9,539 bases of DNA from Bacillota bacterium (GTDB lineage Bacteria > Bacillota > Sulfobacillia > JABLXB01), in NCBI GenBank assembly GCA_024653225.1, contig JANLGA010000043.1, positions 2,898 through 12,436 on the forward strand, written 5' to 3'. The position numbers and the translations under genes were made by a program. The stretch's first letter is position 1; each line of letters begins with the position of its first letter. The notes below the pieces were generated by a model. The model saw only the letters and a list, made by a program, of their open reading frames with translations. It was not told where the DNA came from and did no database searches. Shown piece after piece: positions 1 through 5,820 of this stretch.

Positions 1-60
1 GCCCCGCGGCGAGAACGCCCCGCGGCCCGGGGCCGACCGGTCGCCGTTCCGGCGCGGCTC

Positions 61-123
61 TCACATCTGGCCCCCGTCCACCACGATACTCTTCCCCGTG
101 ATGGAGAACGCGGAGCTCCTCCC
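61..123 (-). pseudogene. C-terminal remnant of a short-chain dehydrogenase/reductase (SDR)
   Basis: Read on the minus strand, the codons ending with TGA at 63-61 give a tail with SITGKSIVVDGGQM. This is the classic C-terminal signature of FabG-like SDR enzymes (ITGxxIxVDGG). The same frame stays open only to about 165, where a TAG (168-166) closes it. No start codon, Rossmann glycine motif or YxxxK motif can fit in that space, because the radical SAM gene on the other strand starts at 149. Only the last 20 or so residues of an SDR are therefore present. I infer a vestige left after a rearrangement or deletion. The family signature is clear, but the fragment is very short. Confidence 0.6.
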
Positions 124-148
124 GGGGCCGAGCGAGGAAGGATAACGG

Positions 149-1108
149 GTGGGACCGGCCAAGTACTATCGGAGAGGGCGAGGGATCTTCCCATTGGGAA
201 TGCACGTTCCTGCGTATGTCGGACTTCTTGAAGGCGGCGAACTGGACGAAAGGGTCGTCGCCCTGAAAGAGAAGATGAGGAGATGTACCGTTTGCCCGCA
301 CCACTGCGGGGTTGACCGCCTCGCGGGTGAGAGGGGTTTTTGCAGGTCGGGTGCCCGGGCGGTCGTCAACGGTTACGGGCCCCACTTCGGAGAAGAGGAA
401 GTCCTGGTGGGCACGAGTGGTTCGGGGACCATATTCTTCAGCCACTGCAACTTGCAGTGCGTCTTTTGCCAGAACTGCGACATCAGTTACTACGGCCGGG
501 GACGGGAGGTGGACCCCGCCGAGCTGTGCAGCATCATGATTGTGCTCCAGGAAAAGGGATGCCACAACATCAACCTCGTGTCTCCGTCGCACGTCGTACC
601 GCAGGTGATGGAGGCCGTCGCGCTGGCGGCCGCGAAGGGCCTGATTATACCCATAGTCTACAACACCGGGGGGTTCGACGAGGTCGAGACTTTGAGGTTG
701 CTCGACGGCGTAGTGGACATATATATGCCGGACATCAAGTTCGGCGACAACGAGACGGCGAGGAAGTACACGATGTCGGCCGGGTACTTCGACGCGGCGA
801 AGGCGGCGGTCAGGGAGATGCACAGGCAGGTAGGAGACCTGCAAGTGGACGAATCGGGGATAGCGGTCAGAGGGCTGCTTGTCAGGCACCTCGTGATGCC
901 GGGAGGCCTGGCAAACACGGAGAAGGTCATGCGGTTCATAGCCGACGAACTGTCAAAGGACACGATGGTCAACGTGATGTCCCAGTATTACCCCGCCCAC
1001 AGGGCGTACGCCTTCCCGGAACTATCCAGGCGACCGACGGTTCGGGAGTACAGGATGGCGGTGGAGACCGCCATGAAGGCCGGTTTGAGGCGGCTGATAA
1101 CGGATTGA
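149..1108 (+). CDS. PflX-type radical SAM protein (COG1313-like)
   Basis: This is a 319-residue radical SAM protein resembling the PflX / pyruvate formate-lyase-activating-enzyme-like group, whose substrate is generally unknown. The [4Fe-4S]-SAM motif CxxxCxxC is at C100-C104-C107 (SHCNLQCVFCQN). An N-terminal cysteine cluster, C46-x2-C49-x3-C53-x11-C65, precedes it and is typical of the family; it may bind metal or a second cluster. Later conserved pieces include VYNTGG, DIYMPDIKFGD and the C-terminal SQYYPAHRA. The GTG start is supported by AGGAAGG at 135-141, seven bases upstream. No pyruvate formate-lyase or glycyl radical partner lies in the window, so an activase role cannot be assigned. 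No terminator is visible behind it, and the next gene has its own promoter. Confidence 0.9.
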   Translation: MGPAKYYRRGRGIFPLGMHVPAYVGLLEGGELDERVVALKEKMRRCTVCPHHCGVDRLAGERGFCRSGARAVVNGYGPHFGEEEVLVGTSGSGTIFFSHCNLQCVFCQNCDISYYGRGREVDPAELCSIMIVLQEKGCHNINLVSPSHVVPQVMEAVALAAAKGLIIPIVYNTGGFDEVETLRLLDGVVDIYMPDIKFGDNETARKYTMSAGYFDAAKAAVREMHRQVGDLQVDESGIAVRGLLVRHLVMPGGLANTEKVMRFIADELSKDTMVNVMSQYYPAHRAYAFPELSRRPTVREYRMAVETAMKAGLRRLITD

Positions 1109-1141
1109 GTGGGGGAATGCAGCGGGGACGCCTCACCGATG

Positions 1142-1171
1142 TTGAACGCGGGAGCCGTCTCCGGCTACAAT
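1142..1171 (+). promoter_or_regulatory. Sigma-A/sigma-70-type promoter for the GNAT-cobQ-cupin operon
   Basis: TTGAAC at 1142-1147 and TACAAT at 1166-1171 are separated by 18 bases. Each box differs from the consensus at one position. Transcription would start near 1178, giving a leader of about 85 nt before the GNAT start at 1263. It sits in the 154-base gap after the radical SAM gene. Confidence 0.6.
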
Positions 1172-1218
1172 GTTGGCAGAGAATTCACGCCGACAGCCTC
1201 GGTCCTTTCGCGGCGCGC

Positions 1219-1246
1219 TCCGGCGCACCGAGTAGTCTTCGCCGGA
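1219..1246 (+). promoter_or_regulatory. Leader hairpin just upstream of the GNAT ribosome binding site
   Basis: A 7-bp inverted repeat, TCCGGCG at 1219-1225 and CGCCGGA at 1240-1246, encloses a 14-nt loop. The SD-like run AAGGGGGG (1249-1256) follows within three bases. It lies in the predicted 5' leader. It could affect translation initiation, or it may simply reflect GC-rich sequence. Confidence 0.25.
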
Positions 1247-1262
1247 ATAAGGGGGGTTCGAG

Positions 1263-1898
1263 ATGCTCGTCCCGAGCACCCGGCTTGACGTGGCGGTGAG
1301 GAGAGCCAGCGTGAACGATATGGATGCGGTGTACGAGGTGGCATCGAGCGTTGGAAATGCGGTCAAGGATCCATCCCTCGGGTTCCTGGTATACGATTAC
1401 ACGCGCGATCCGGACGCCCACAAACGACGCTTATTGAGAAGCTGCGCCGAATGCAGCCATTTCTACGTGGCCGAATTGAACCGGAAGGTGTGCGGATTCC
1501 TGATCGGGTGGCTGAGAGACGAATGGGTCTCGAGGTATCCCGAGTGGTTCGGGCAGGTTACTTGGCGACCCGGGTTCAAGATGGACCCGGGCGATGATTT
1601 CTTCATGGTGGATGTGATCGCCGTGCACGCGCGCCTGACGGGGCGCGGCGTGGGGACCGCACTTCACAAGAGGATGATCGCGGACCTGGCGCGCGAGGGT
1701 ATTCGTCGAATACTCTCGGAGTCCGTAATTGGTCCGATCCCGAATGTGACGTCCATGATGTTCAGGACGAGGATGGGGTTCGAGCTGGTCGGCATCAGGT
1801 ACGAAGACGAGGGAGGGGTTCTCTACACGAACGCGGTTTACAGCAAGATCAATCCCTTGGTGCCGCCGGAGACGAGCGCGCGCGGACGACACTCGTGA
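1263..1898 (+). CDS. GNAT-family N-acetyltransferase
   Basis: This 211-residue protein has the GCN5-related acetyltransferase fold, which transfers acetyl from acetyl-CoA to an amine. The core motif A strand and loop read MVDVIAVHARLTGRGVGTAL (about 115-134), containing the acetyl-CoA pyrophosphate-binding RxxGxA at R128-A133. Motif B follows around N161 to F173 (NVTSMMFRTRMGF), with the usual asparagine and the Gly-Phe before the last strands. The first strand is at about 10-18 and the loop from 84 to 112 is unusually long. AAGGGGGG at 1249-1256 supports the ATG start. The stop overlaps the start of cobQ (GTGA), so the two are probably translated together. The substrate cannot be read from the sequence; coupling to cobQ hints at, but does not show, a link with cobamide metabolism. 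Confidence 0.85.
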   Translation: MLVPSTRLDVAVRRASVNDMDAVYEVASSVGNAVKDPSLGFLVYDYTRDPDAHKRRLLRSCAECSHFYVAELNRKVCGFLIGWLRDEWVSRYPEWFGQVTWRPGFKMDPGDDFFMVDVIAVHARLTGRGVGTALHKRMIADLAREGIRRILSESVIGPIPNVTSMMFRTRMGFELVGIRYEDEGGVLYTNAVYSKINPLVPPETSARGRHS

Positions 1899-3481
1899 AT
1901 CCGGGCTCCGGCGGCCCCGCCCCGGCGGGTCGGACATCCGTGCCGGTGACGGCCGGCAGGTCAATAATGGTCCAGGGTACCGGGTCGTCCGTGGGCAAGT
2001 CGGTGATCTGCACGGCGCTGTGCAGGGTATTCGCCAGGGACGGCTACAGGGTGTACCCGTTCAAATCGCAGAACATGGCCCTGAACTCGTACGTTACCTG
2101 CGAGGGCGGCGAGATGGGGAGGGCCCAGGTCGCCCAGGCGGAGGCGTGCGGGGTGGAACCGCACGTGAACATGAACCCCATCTTGCTCAAGCCGAACTCC
2201 GACACGTGTTCCCAAGTGATAGTGTCCGGTCGGGTTCTCGGCAACTTCACCGCCGGGGAGTATTACGAGCTGAAGCCCCGCCTGCGGCGGGTTGTCCGCC
2301 GCGCCTATTCGGAGGTCCTGTCCGCGGCTGACATCGTGGTGATCGAGGGCGCCGGGAGCCCGGCAGAGATAAACCTCAACGACGGCGACTTCGTGAACAT
2401 GGGGATGGCGCGAATCGCCCGCGCTCCGGTCATCTTGGTCGGGGACATAGACAGGGGCGGCGTCTTCGCCTCCCTGGTGGGGACGATGGCCCTCCTCTCC
2501 CCGAGGGATAGGGAGCGGGTCAGGGGTGTCATAATCAACAAGTTCAGGGGCGACATCCACATCCTTGAGCCCGGCCTGAGGAAACTCGAGCGGCTCATGC
2601 GGGTCCCCGTTCTCGGGGTGCTCCCGTACACGGACGTCCTCGTGGACGATGAGGACAGCGCCACGGAGGCATTCCTGAGGCGCGGCGCCGCCCGGGACGT
2701 CCGCGTGGGCGTGGTGTTCCTCCCTCACATGTCGAACTTCACCGACTTCACGCCCCTGCAGAGAGAGCCGGACGTCTCCCTCGAGTACATCGGCTCCCCG
2801 TCTTCGTTCGGCCGGCCCGACCTGGTCGTGATCCCCGGGTCGAAGAACACGATGGGCGACCTCTCGTACCTGCGGGAAGCGGGACTGGACAGGTCGATAC
2901 TGAGGTACCACGGCGAAGGAGGGGTAGTATTCGGGATCTGCGGTGGATTCCAGATGTTGGGGCGGAGGATCGCGGACCCGTTCGGGGTGGAAGGGCCGGT
3001 CGAAGCCGCGGAGGGACTCGGGCTGTTGCCCGTCGAGACCGTAATGCGGAGGGGGAAACGCACGACCAGGACGGTCGCGCGCATTCTGCCGAACAAGTCC
3101 CCGCTGATGTCGAACTGCACCGGGCTGGAGGTGACGGGCTACGAGATACACATGGGGCAGACCTCGTACCCGTCGGATGCAGGGCACCTATGCCGAGTCG
3201 TCCGGGGGGCCTCCCCGAGCGAAGAGGGATTCGACGGCTGGGTCAGCGAGGACGGCCGCGTGATCGGCACCTACTTGCACGGCATATTCGAGAACGACCG
3301 CTTCGTGAGGGTCATGCTGGACTCCCTCCGCGCGTTGAAGGGACTGGAACCGCTGCGGGTGAGCGCCGGGGACTACGCGGCGTATAAGTCCCGGATCTAC
3401 GATGACCTGGCGGAGAGGTTCAGGCGGCACGTGGACGTCGAGAGGATATACGGCATAATCTTCGGTTCTCATGGAACATAG
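1895..3481 (+). CDS. cobQ: Adenosylcobyric acid synthase (glutamine-hydrolysing)
   Basis: CobQ amidates four carboxylates (b, d, e and g) of adenosylcobyrinic acid a,c-diamide, using glutamine and ATP, late in cobalamin synthesis. The N-terminal dethiobiotin-synthetase-like ATPase has its P-loop at residues 28-36 (GTGSSVGKS), then PFKSQNMALNSYVT, EGAGSPAEINL (151-161) and GDIDRGGVFASL (from about 183). The C-terminal class I glutamine amidotransferase domain carries the nucleophile C349 in GICGGFQMLG and the catalytic H462 in GTYLHGIFEN. At 528 residues it is slightly longer than usual. The first 24 residues (rich in Pro, Gly and Ser) precede the normal family N terminus, so ATG at 1967 is an alternative start. 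GTG 1895 is chosen because it overlaps the GNAT stop. No other cobalamin genes are in the window. Confidence 0.95.
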   Translation: MNPGSGGPAPAGRTSVPVTAGRSIMVQGTGSSVGKSVICTALCRVFARDGYRVYPFKSQNMALNSYVTCEGGEMGRAQVAQAEACGVEPHVNMNPILLKPNSDTCSQVIVSGRVLGNFTAGEYYELKPRLRRVVRRAYSEVLSAADIVVIEGAGSPAEINLNDGDFVNMGMARIARAPVILVGDIDRGGVFASLVGTMALLSPRDRERVRGVIINKFRGDIHILEPGLRKLERLMRVPVLGVLPYTDVLVDDEDSATEAFLRRGAARDVRVGVVFLPHMSNFTDFTPLQREPDVSLEYIGSPSSFGRPDLVVIPGSKNTMGDLSYLREAGLDRSILRYHGEGGVVFGICGGFQMLGRRIADPFGVEGPVEAAEGLGLLPVETVMRRGKRTTRTVARILPNKSPLMSNCTGLEVTGYEIHMGQTSYPSDAGHLCRVVRGASPSEEGFDGWVSEDGRVIGTYLHGIFENDRFVRVMLDSLRALKGLEPLRVSAGDYAAYKSRIYDDLAERFRRHVDVERIYGIIFGSHGT

Positions 3482-3490
3482 GGCGGTGGT

Positions 3491-3862
3491 GTGACGATGA
3501 AGGTGAGCAAGCACAGCGCGGAGCACTACACATGGGGCGGCGAGTGTGACGGCTGGCACCTGCTCAAAGATGACAACCTCGCTGTGATACAGGAAAGGAT
3601 GCCTCCTGGTACGTCCGAGGTCAGGCACTACCACGAAAATGCCAGGCAGTTCTTTTTCGTGCTCGCGGGGGAGGTGTGCGTCGAGACGGAAGGCGAGACC
3701 ATCACCCTCGCGCCGCACGAAGGGGTGTACGTCAGGCCGGGCATCACCCACAAGGTGCTCAACAGGTCCGGGACCGACTCGGAATTCCTGGTAGTTTCAA
3801 GCCCCTCCACGAGGGGTGACAGGGTGGCGGTCGAGACGAAAGCCGCCGAACCCATCGGTTGA
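3491..3862 (+). CDS. Small single-domain cupin protein
   Basis: This 123-residue protein is essentially one cupin beta-barrel. Motif 1 reads RHYHENARQFFFVLAGEV, with metal-ligand candidates H46 and H48; the usual glutamate position holds Q53, as in many small cupins of this type. Motif 2 reads GVYVRPGITHKVLN, with H87 as the last ligand and N91. It therefore probably binds a divalent metal. Function cannot be told from the barrel alone (sugar-phosphate isomerase, dioxygenase-like and sensor roles all exist). It begins nine bases after cobQ and so probably belongs to the same transcript. The start may be GTG 3491 or ATG 3497; the upstream GGTGG suits the latter slightly better. Confidence 0.85.
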   Translation: MTMKVSKHSAEHYTWGGECDGWHLLKDDNLAVIQERMPPGTSEVRHYHENARQFFFVLAGEVCVETEGETITLAPHEGVYVRPGITHKVLNRSGTDSEFLVVSSPSTRGDRVAVETKAAEPIG

Positions 3863-3910
3863 GGATCCGAAGACTCGCCGTGGCGGGGGGTATATGTCGC
3901 GTTGATTTTG

Positions 3911-3919
3911 TGATATACT
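3911..3919 (+). promoter_or_regulatory. Extended -10 promoter for the RRM gene
   Basis: TGATATACT is an extended -10 element (TG-n-TATACT; -10 box at 3914-3919). No good -35 is present at 17 bases, as is usual for extended -10 promoters. The predicted start is near 3926, giving a leader of about 95 nt. The flanking sequence is AT-rich in an otherwise GC-rich window. It resembles the Rrf2 promoter at 7427-7435 (TGATATAAT). Confidence 0.55.
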
Positions 3920-3945
3920 CATAGCGCAATCTGAGAGGGATATGG

Positions 3946-4023
3946 ATGAAATGCAACGGGCCTTGCGTCTTCCAGTCCTTGTACGATTGTGAATACATTG
4001 GATCGGGAGGACTGAGAAGATGA
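3946..4023 (+). CDS. Putative 25-residue leader peptide overlapping the RRM gene start
   Basis: An ATG at 3946 follows GAGG (3935-3938) with a 7-base gap and opens a frame of 25 codons. The product begins MKCNGPCVFQ, ends GSGGLRR, and has three cysteines (positions 3, 7 and 15). Its TGA at 4021-4023 overlaps the RRM start codon at 4020-4022 in an ATGA arrangement, the classic sign of translational coupling. The ORF spans the whole hairpin at 3969-4019, so ribosomes translating it would open that hairpin. I know no family for the peptide. It may act only through its translation. It is too short for coding statistics, so chance is possible; a second, overlapping ATG at 3942 gives a 16-codon frame. 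Confidence 0.4.
   Translation: MKCNGPCVFQSLYDCEYIGSGGLRR
3969..4019 (+). promoter_or_regulatory. Leader hairpin masking the RRM ribosome binding site
   Basis: CTTCCAGTCCT (3969-3979) pairs with AGGACTG (4008-4014) and, after one bulged A (4015), with GAAG (4016-4019). The stem is 11 bp and the loop 28 nt. The 3' arm contains the AGG of the GGGAGG ribosome binding site (4005-4010) and runs to the base before the ATG at 4020, so folding should reduce initiation on the RRM gene. Opening by leader translation, temperature or a bound protein are all plausible. This is inferred from base pairing only. Confidence 0.45.
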
Positions 4024-4289
4024 CGAAGACCCTTTACGTCGGGAACCTGCCCTTCGACTGCAACGACCAGGATCTGGCAGCGGCATTCGGAGCGGTGACC
4101 GAGGTGTTCGGGGCGCGCGTTGTCACAGACCGAGAAACAGGGAGATCGCGCGGCTTCGGGTTCGTGGAAGTACCCGCCGACAGGGCGGAGGCGGTTGCGA
4201 CGAGCCTCAACGGAGCGGAGATTGGCGGGAGAAGGATCGTGGTAAACGAGGCGAGGGAAAGGAACGATCGCCCAAGGAGTCGCAGGTAG
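4020..4289 (+). CDS. Single-RRM RNA-binding protein
   Basis: This 89-residue protein is almost entirely one RNA recognition motif. RNP2 is LYVGNL at residues 5-10 and RNP1 is RGFGFVEV at 44-51, with the RNA-stacking aromatics at Y6, F46 and F48. A short basic tail (ERNDRPRSRR) follows. Bacterial proteins of this glycine-poor, one-RRM type occur in cyanobacteria and many other bacteria and are often cold- or stress-responsive RNA chaperones. That role is known for some relatives and only inferred here. GGGAGG at 4005-4010 supports the ATG, nine bases upstream. The gene stands alone under its own promoter with a structured leader, and a strong terminator follows it. Confidence 0.93.
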   Translation: MTKTLYVGNLPFDCNDQDLAAAFGAVTEVFGARVVTDRETGRSRGFGFVEVPADRAEAVATSLNGAEIGGRRIVVNEARERNDRPRSRR

Positions 4290-4334
4290 TCGAGGTAGAC
4301 CGGTCAGGCAAGGTGGGACAGGTCGAGCTCACAA

Positions 4335-4366
4335 CGAGACAGCCTCAAAGGCCCGAGGCTGTCTCG
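4335..4366. terminator. Bidirectional hairpin terminator between convergent genes
   Basis: CGAGACAGCCTC (4335-4346) and GAGGCTGTCTCG (4355-4366) form a perfect 12-bp stem around an 8-nt loop. It lies in the 95 bases between the ends of the RRM gene (+) and the MFS gene (-), so it can serve both. The trailing T-tract is weak on either strand, so it is not a textbook intrinsic terminator, but the stem is far too good to be chance. Confidence 0.7.
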
Positions 4367-4384
4367 CCGTTGTTGCGTGGTGGA

Positions 4385-5680
4385 CTACCTGCGGTCCTCC
4401 GACGGCGGCGATTCTCCGGCCGACACCGTGAAGACACCACGAGTCATCGGGCCGGTGCGCGGGTTTGTGAGCCACACTGCAGCTGCGGCAAGCGCCATCA
4501 CGGCTGAGAACGATGCAAACAGCGGCCGGCAAACTCGCGCGAATCCGGAGATCGCACGGGACTCGACCACCCGGCCGATGCCTTGAGTGAATGTCGCACT
4601 TCCGAGGAAGGCCGCGGTGTTGGCGATACCGAGATACATGCCGCTCTTGCCCGGCGGAGATAAGTGCCTTACCTGGCCGAAGGCCGCGCTGAGGCAACCC
4701 TCGGACATCCCCATGAGGAAGAAGAACGCGCACGAGGCCGCAAATCCGAGAGTGACGCCGGAGAATCCGAGGAACGCCCAGAAGGCCGCGGCCACCAGTG
4801 TGCCGCCCGTGATCGCCGCCGTTCCGCCCAGGCGGTCCGACAGCCCTCCCAAGAGCGGCGCGCCGGCGATATTCCCCACGACCAAGGATGTCAGTATCGC
4901 GGCCGCTTGCCGGGGGGAGAATCCGTACGCCCCGGTCAGGAACTGACCGGCCCACAGACCCTGAAAGCTGAGCTTCACCCCGTTGAATAGAAAGAACCAC
5001 AATACCAGTGAAAGAAACGCGGGGCGAAGCACGGCCCGCCGGCGATAGTCCTCTGAATCGGCGGCGCCATCCCGTCCCCCGAGCTCGGCCGGAAACGTCC
5101 GATCCACCACCAAGTACCACGCGGCCGCAGCCAGGATGAGGGTGACGACCCCGGTGATCAGGTGCGTGCCGCGCCACCCGTACGTGGTCGCGAGGTAGGA
5201 GAGGGGCGTCGTGGCGCATAGCGCCCCGGCGTATCCCATGTCCAGCATGACCCCCGTTAGTGTCGCGAACCTCTCCCGGCTGCACCACTGTCTCAGGACC
5301 GCCAAGGACGGGATATACACGGCGGCGATTCCAACACCCATGATGGTGCGGCCGAGGATTGCCCCCGGCGCCGTCCGGGCCGCGCTGAAGGCGAAAGTCC
5401 CGGCGCTGGCGACGACGAGAGAGGCGGTGACCGTTCGCCGCGCACCGAACCTGTCCGTCAGGAATCCGACGGGGACTTGCATCAATGCGTAGGAGTACAT
5501 TGCGGCCGCCCCCAACGCCCCCAGCCCCGCTGAATCGAGCACCAGGTCCGAGGCGACGCGCCCGGCAATGACGGCCAGTGACTGGCGGTGAAACTGCACG
5601 AAGAAGTACGCCAATCCGAGCACGGCGACCATCGCCGTGACGCGACGACTGTTCGGGATCCCTGCGCTCCGTTGTGACAT
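4385..5680 (-). CDS. Major facilitator superfamily transporter
   Basis: This inner-membrane MFS carrier of 431 residues is expected to have 12 helices. The signature loop between helices 2 and 3 reads GFLTDRFGARR (72-82), matching the GxxxDRxGRR motif. A second copy of the motif type, GGLSDRLGG, lies in the second half, as expected for the MFS internal repeat. The early FHRQSLAVIAG segment is shared by many uncharacterised MFS proteins. The start at 5680 is preferred because GGGAGGT lies about five bases upstream on the minus strand; the same frame is open to 5749 but that extension is polar and lacks such a site. The substrate cannot be assigned. It converges on the RRM gene and diverges from the membrane protein at 5821. 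Confidence 0.88.
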   Translation of the reverse strand: MSQRSAGIPNSRRVTAMVAVLGLAYFFVQFHRQSLAVIAGRVASDLVLDSAGLGALGAAAMYSYALMQVPVGFLTDRFGARRTVTASLVVASAGTFAFSAARTAPGAILGRTIMGVGIAAVYIPSLAVLRQWCSRERFATLTGVMLDMGYAGALCATTPLSYLATTYGWRGTHLITGVVTLILAAAAWYLVVDRTFPAELGGRDGAADSEDYRRRAVLRPAFLSLVLWFFLFNGVKLSFQGLWAGQFLTGAYGFSPRQAAAILTSLVVGNIAGAPLLGGLSDRLGGTAAITGGTLVAAAFWAFLGFSGVTLGFAASCAFFFLMGMSEGCLSAAFGQVRHLSPPGKSGMYLGIANTAAFLGSATFTQGIGRVVESRAISGFARVCRPLFASFSAVMALAAAAVWLTNPRTGPMTRGVFTVSAGESPPSEDRR

Positions 5681-5766
5681 GGGCGACCTCCCATTCTTAC
5701 TACAACCGAGTCCGCTACGCCGGAACCGGGCATACTCGCTTGATTTCAATGGGGTCGCGTCGAAAA

Positions 5767-5779
5767 CCTTCCGGGAAGG
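5767..5779. promoter_or_regulatory. Short palindrome in the divergent intergenic region
   Basis: CCTTCC-G-GGAAGG is a perfect 6-1-6 inverted repeat in the 140-base gap between the divergent MFS and membrane-protein genes. Its position suits an operator serving both directions. No convincing promoter boxes were found next to it, and a 12-bp match is not rare in GC-rich DNA. Confidence 0.25.
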
Positions 5780-5820
5780 AGAACGGCTCCGGGCGCTCGA
5801 AGTGACAGTGCACAGGAGAA

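Noticed and set aside
1..35. GC-rich repeats at the left edge (a 10-bp direct repeat at 1-10 and 17-26, and a palindrome at 23-35)
   Set aside because: Too short and too biased in base composition to call a repeat element, terminator or attachment site. No array, T-tract or mirrored copy was seen.
340..1299. A second long open frame of 319 codons on the plus strand overlapping the radical SAM gene
   Set aside because: It is an out-of-frame shadow, rich in Arg, Gly and Pro, without any family motif. The other frame has clear radical SAM motifs and a ribosome binding site.
1961..3187. A 408-codon antisense frame across cobQ
   Set aside because: GC-rich DNA leaves antisense frames open. The translation is His/Pro/Arg-rich with no motif, while the plus strand encodes an unmistakable CobQ.
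5690..5749. A promoter for the MFS gene on the minus strand (TTGAAA near 5750)
   Set aside because: No acceptable -10 box occurs at 16-18 bases from it; the weak alternative would start transcription at the ribosome binding site.
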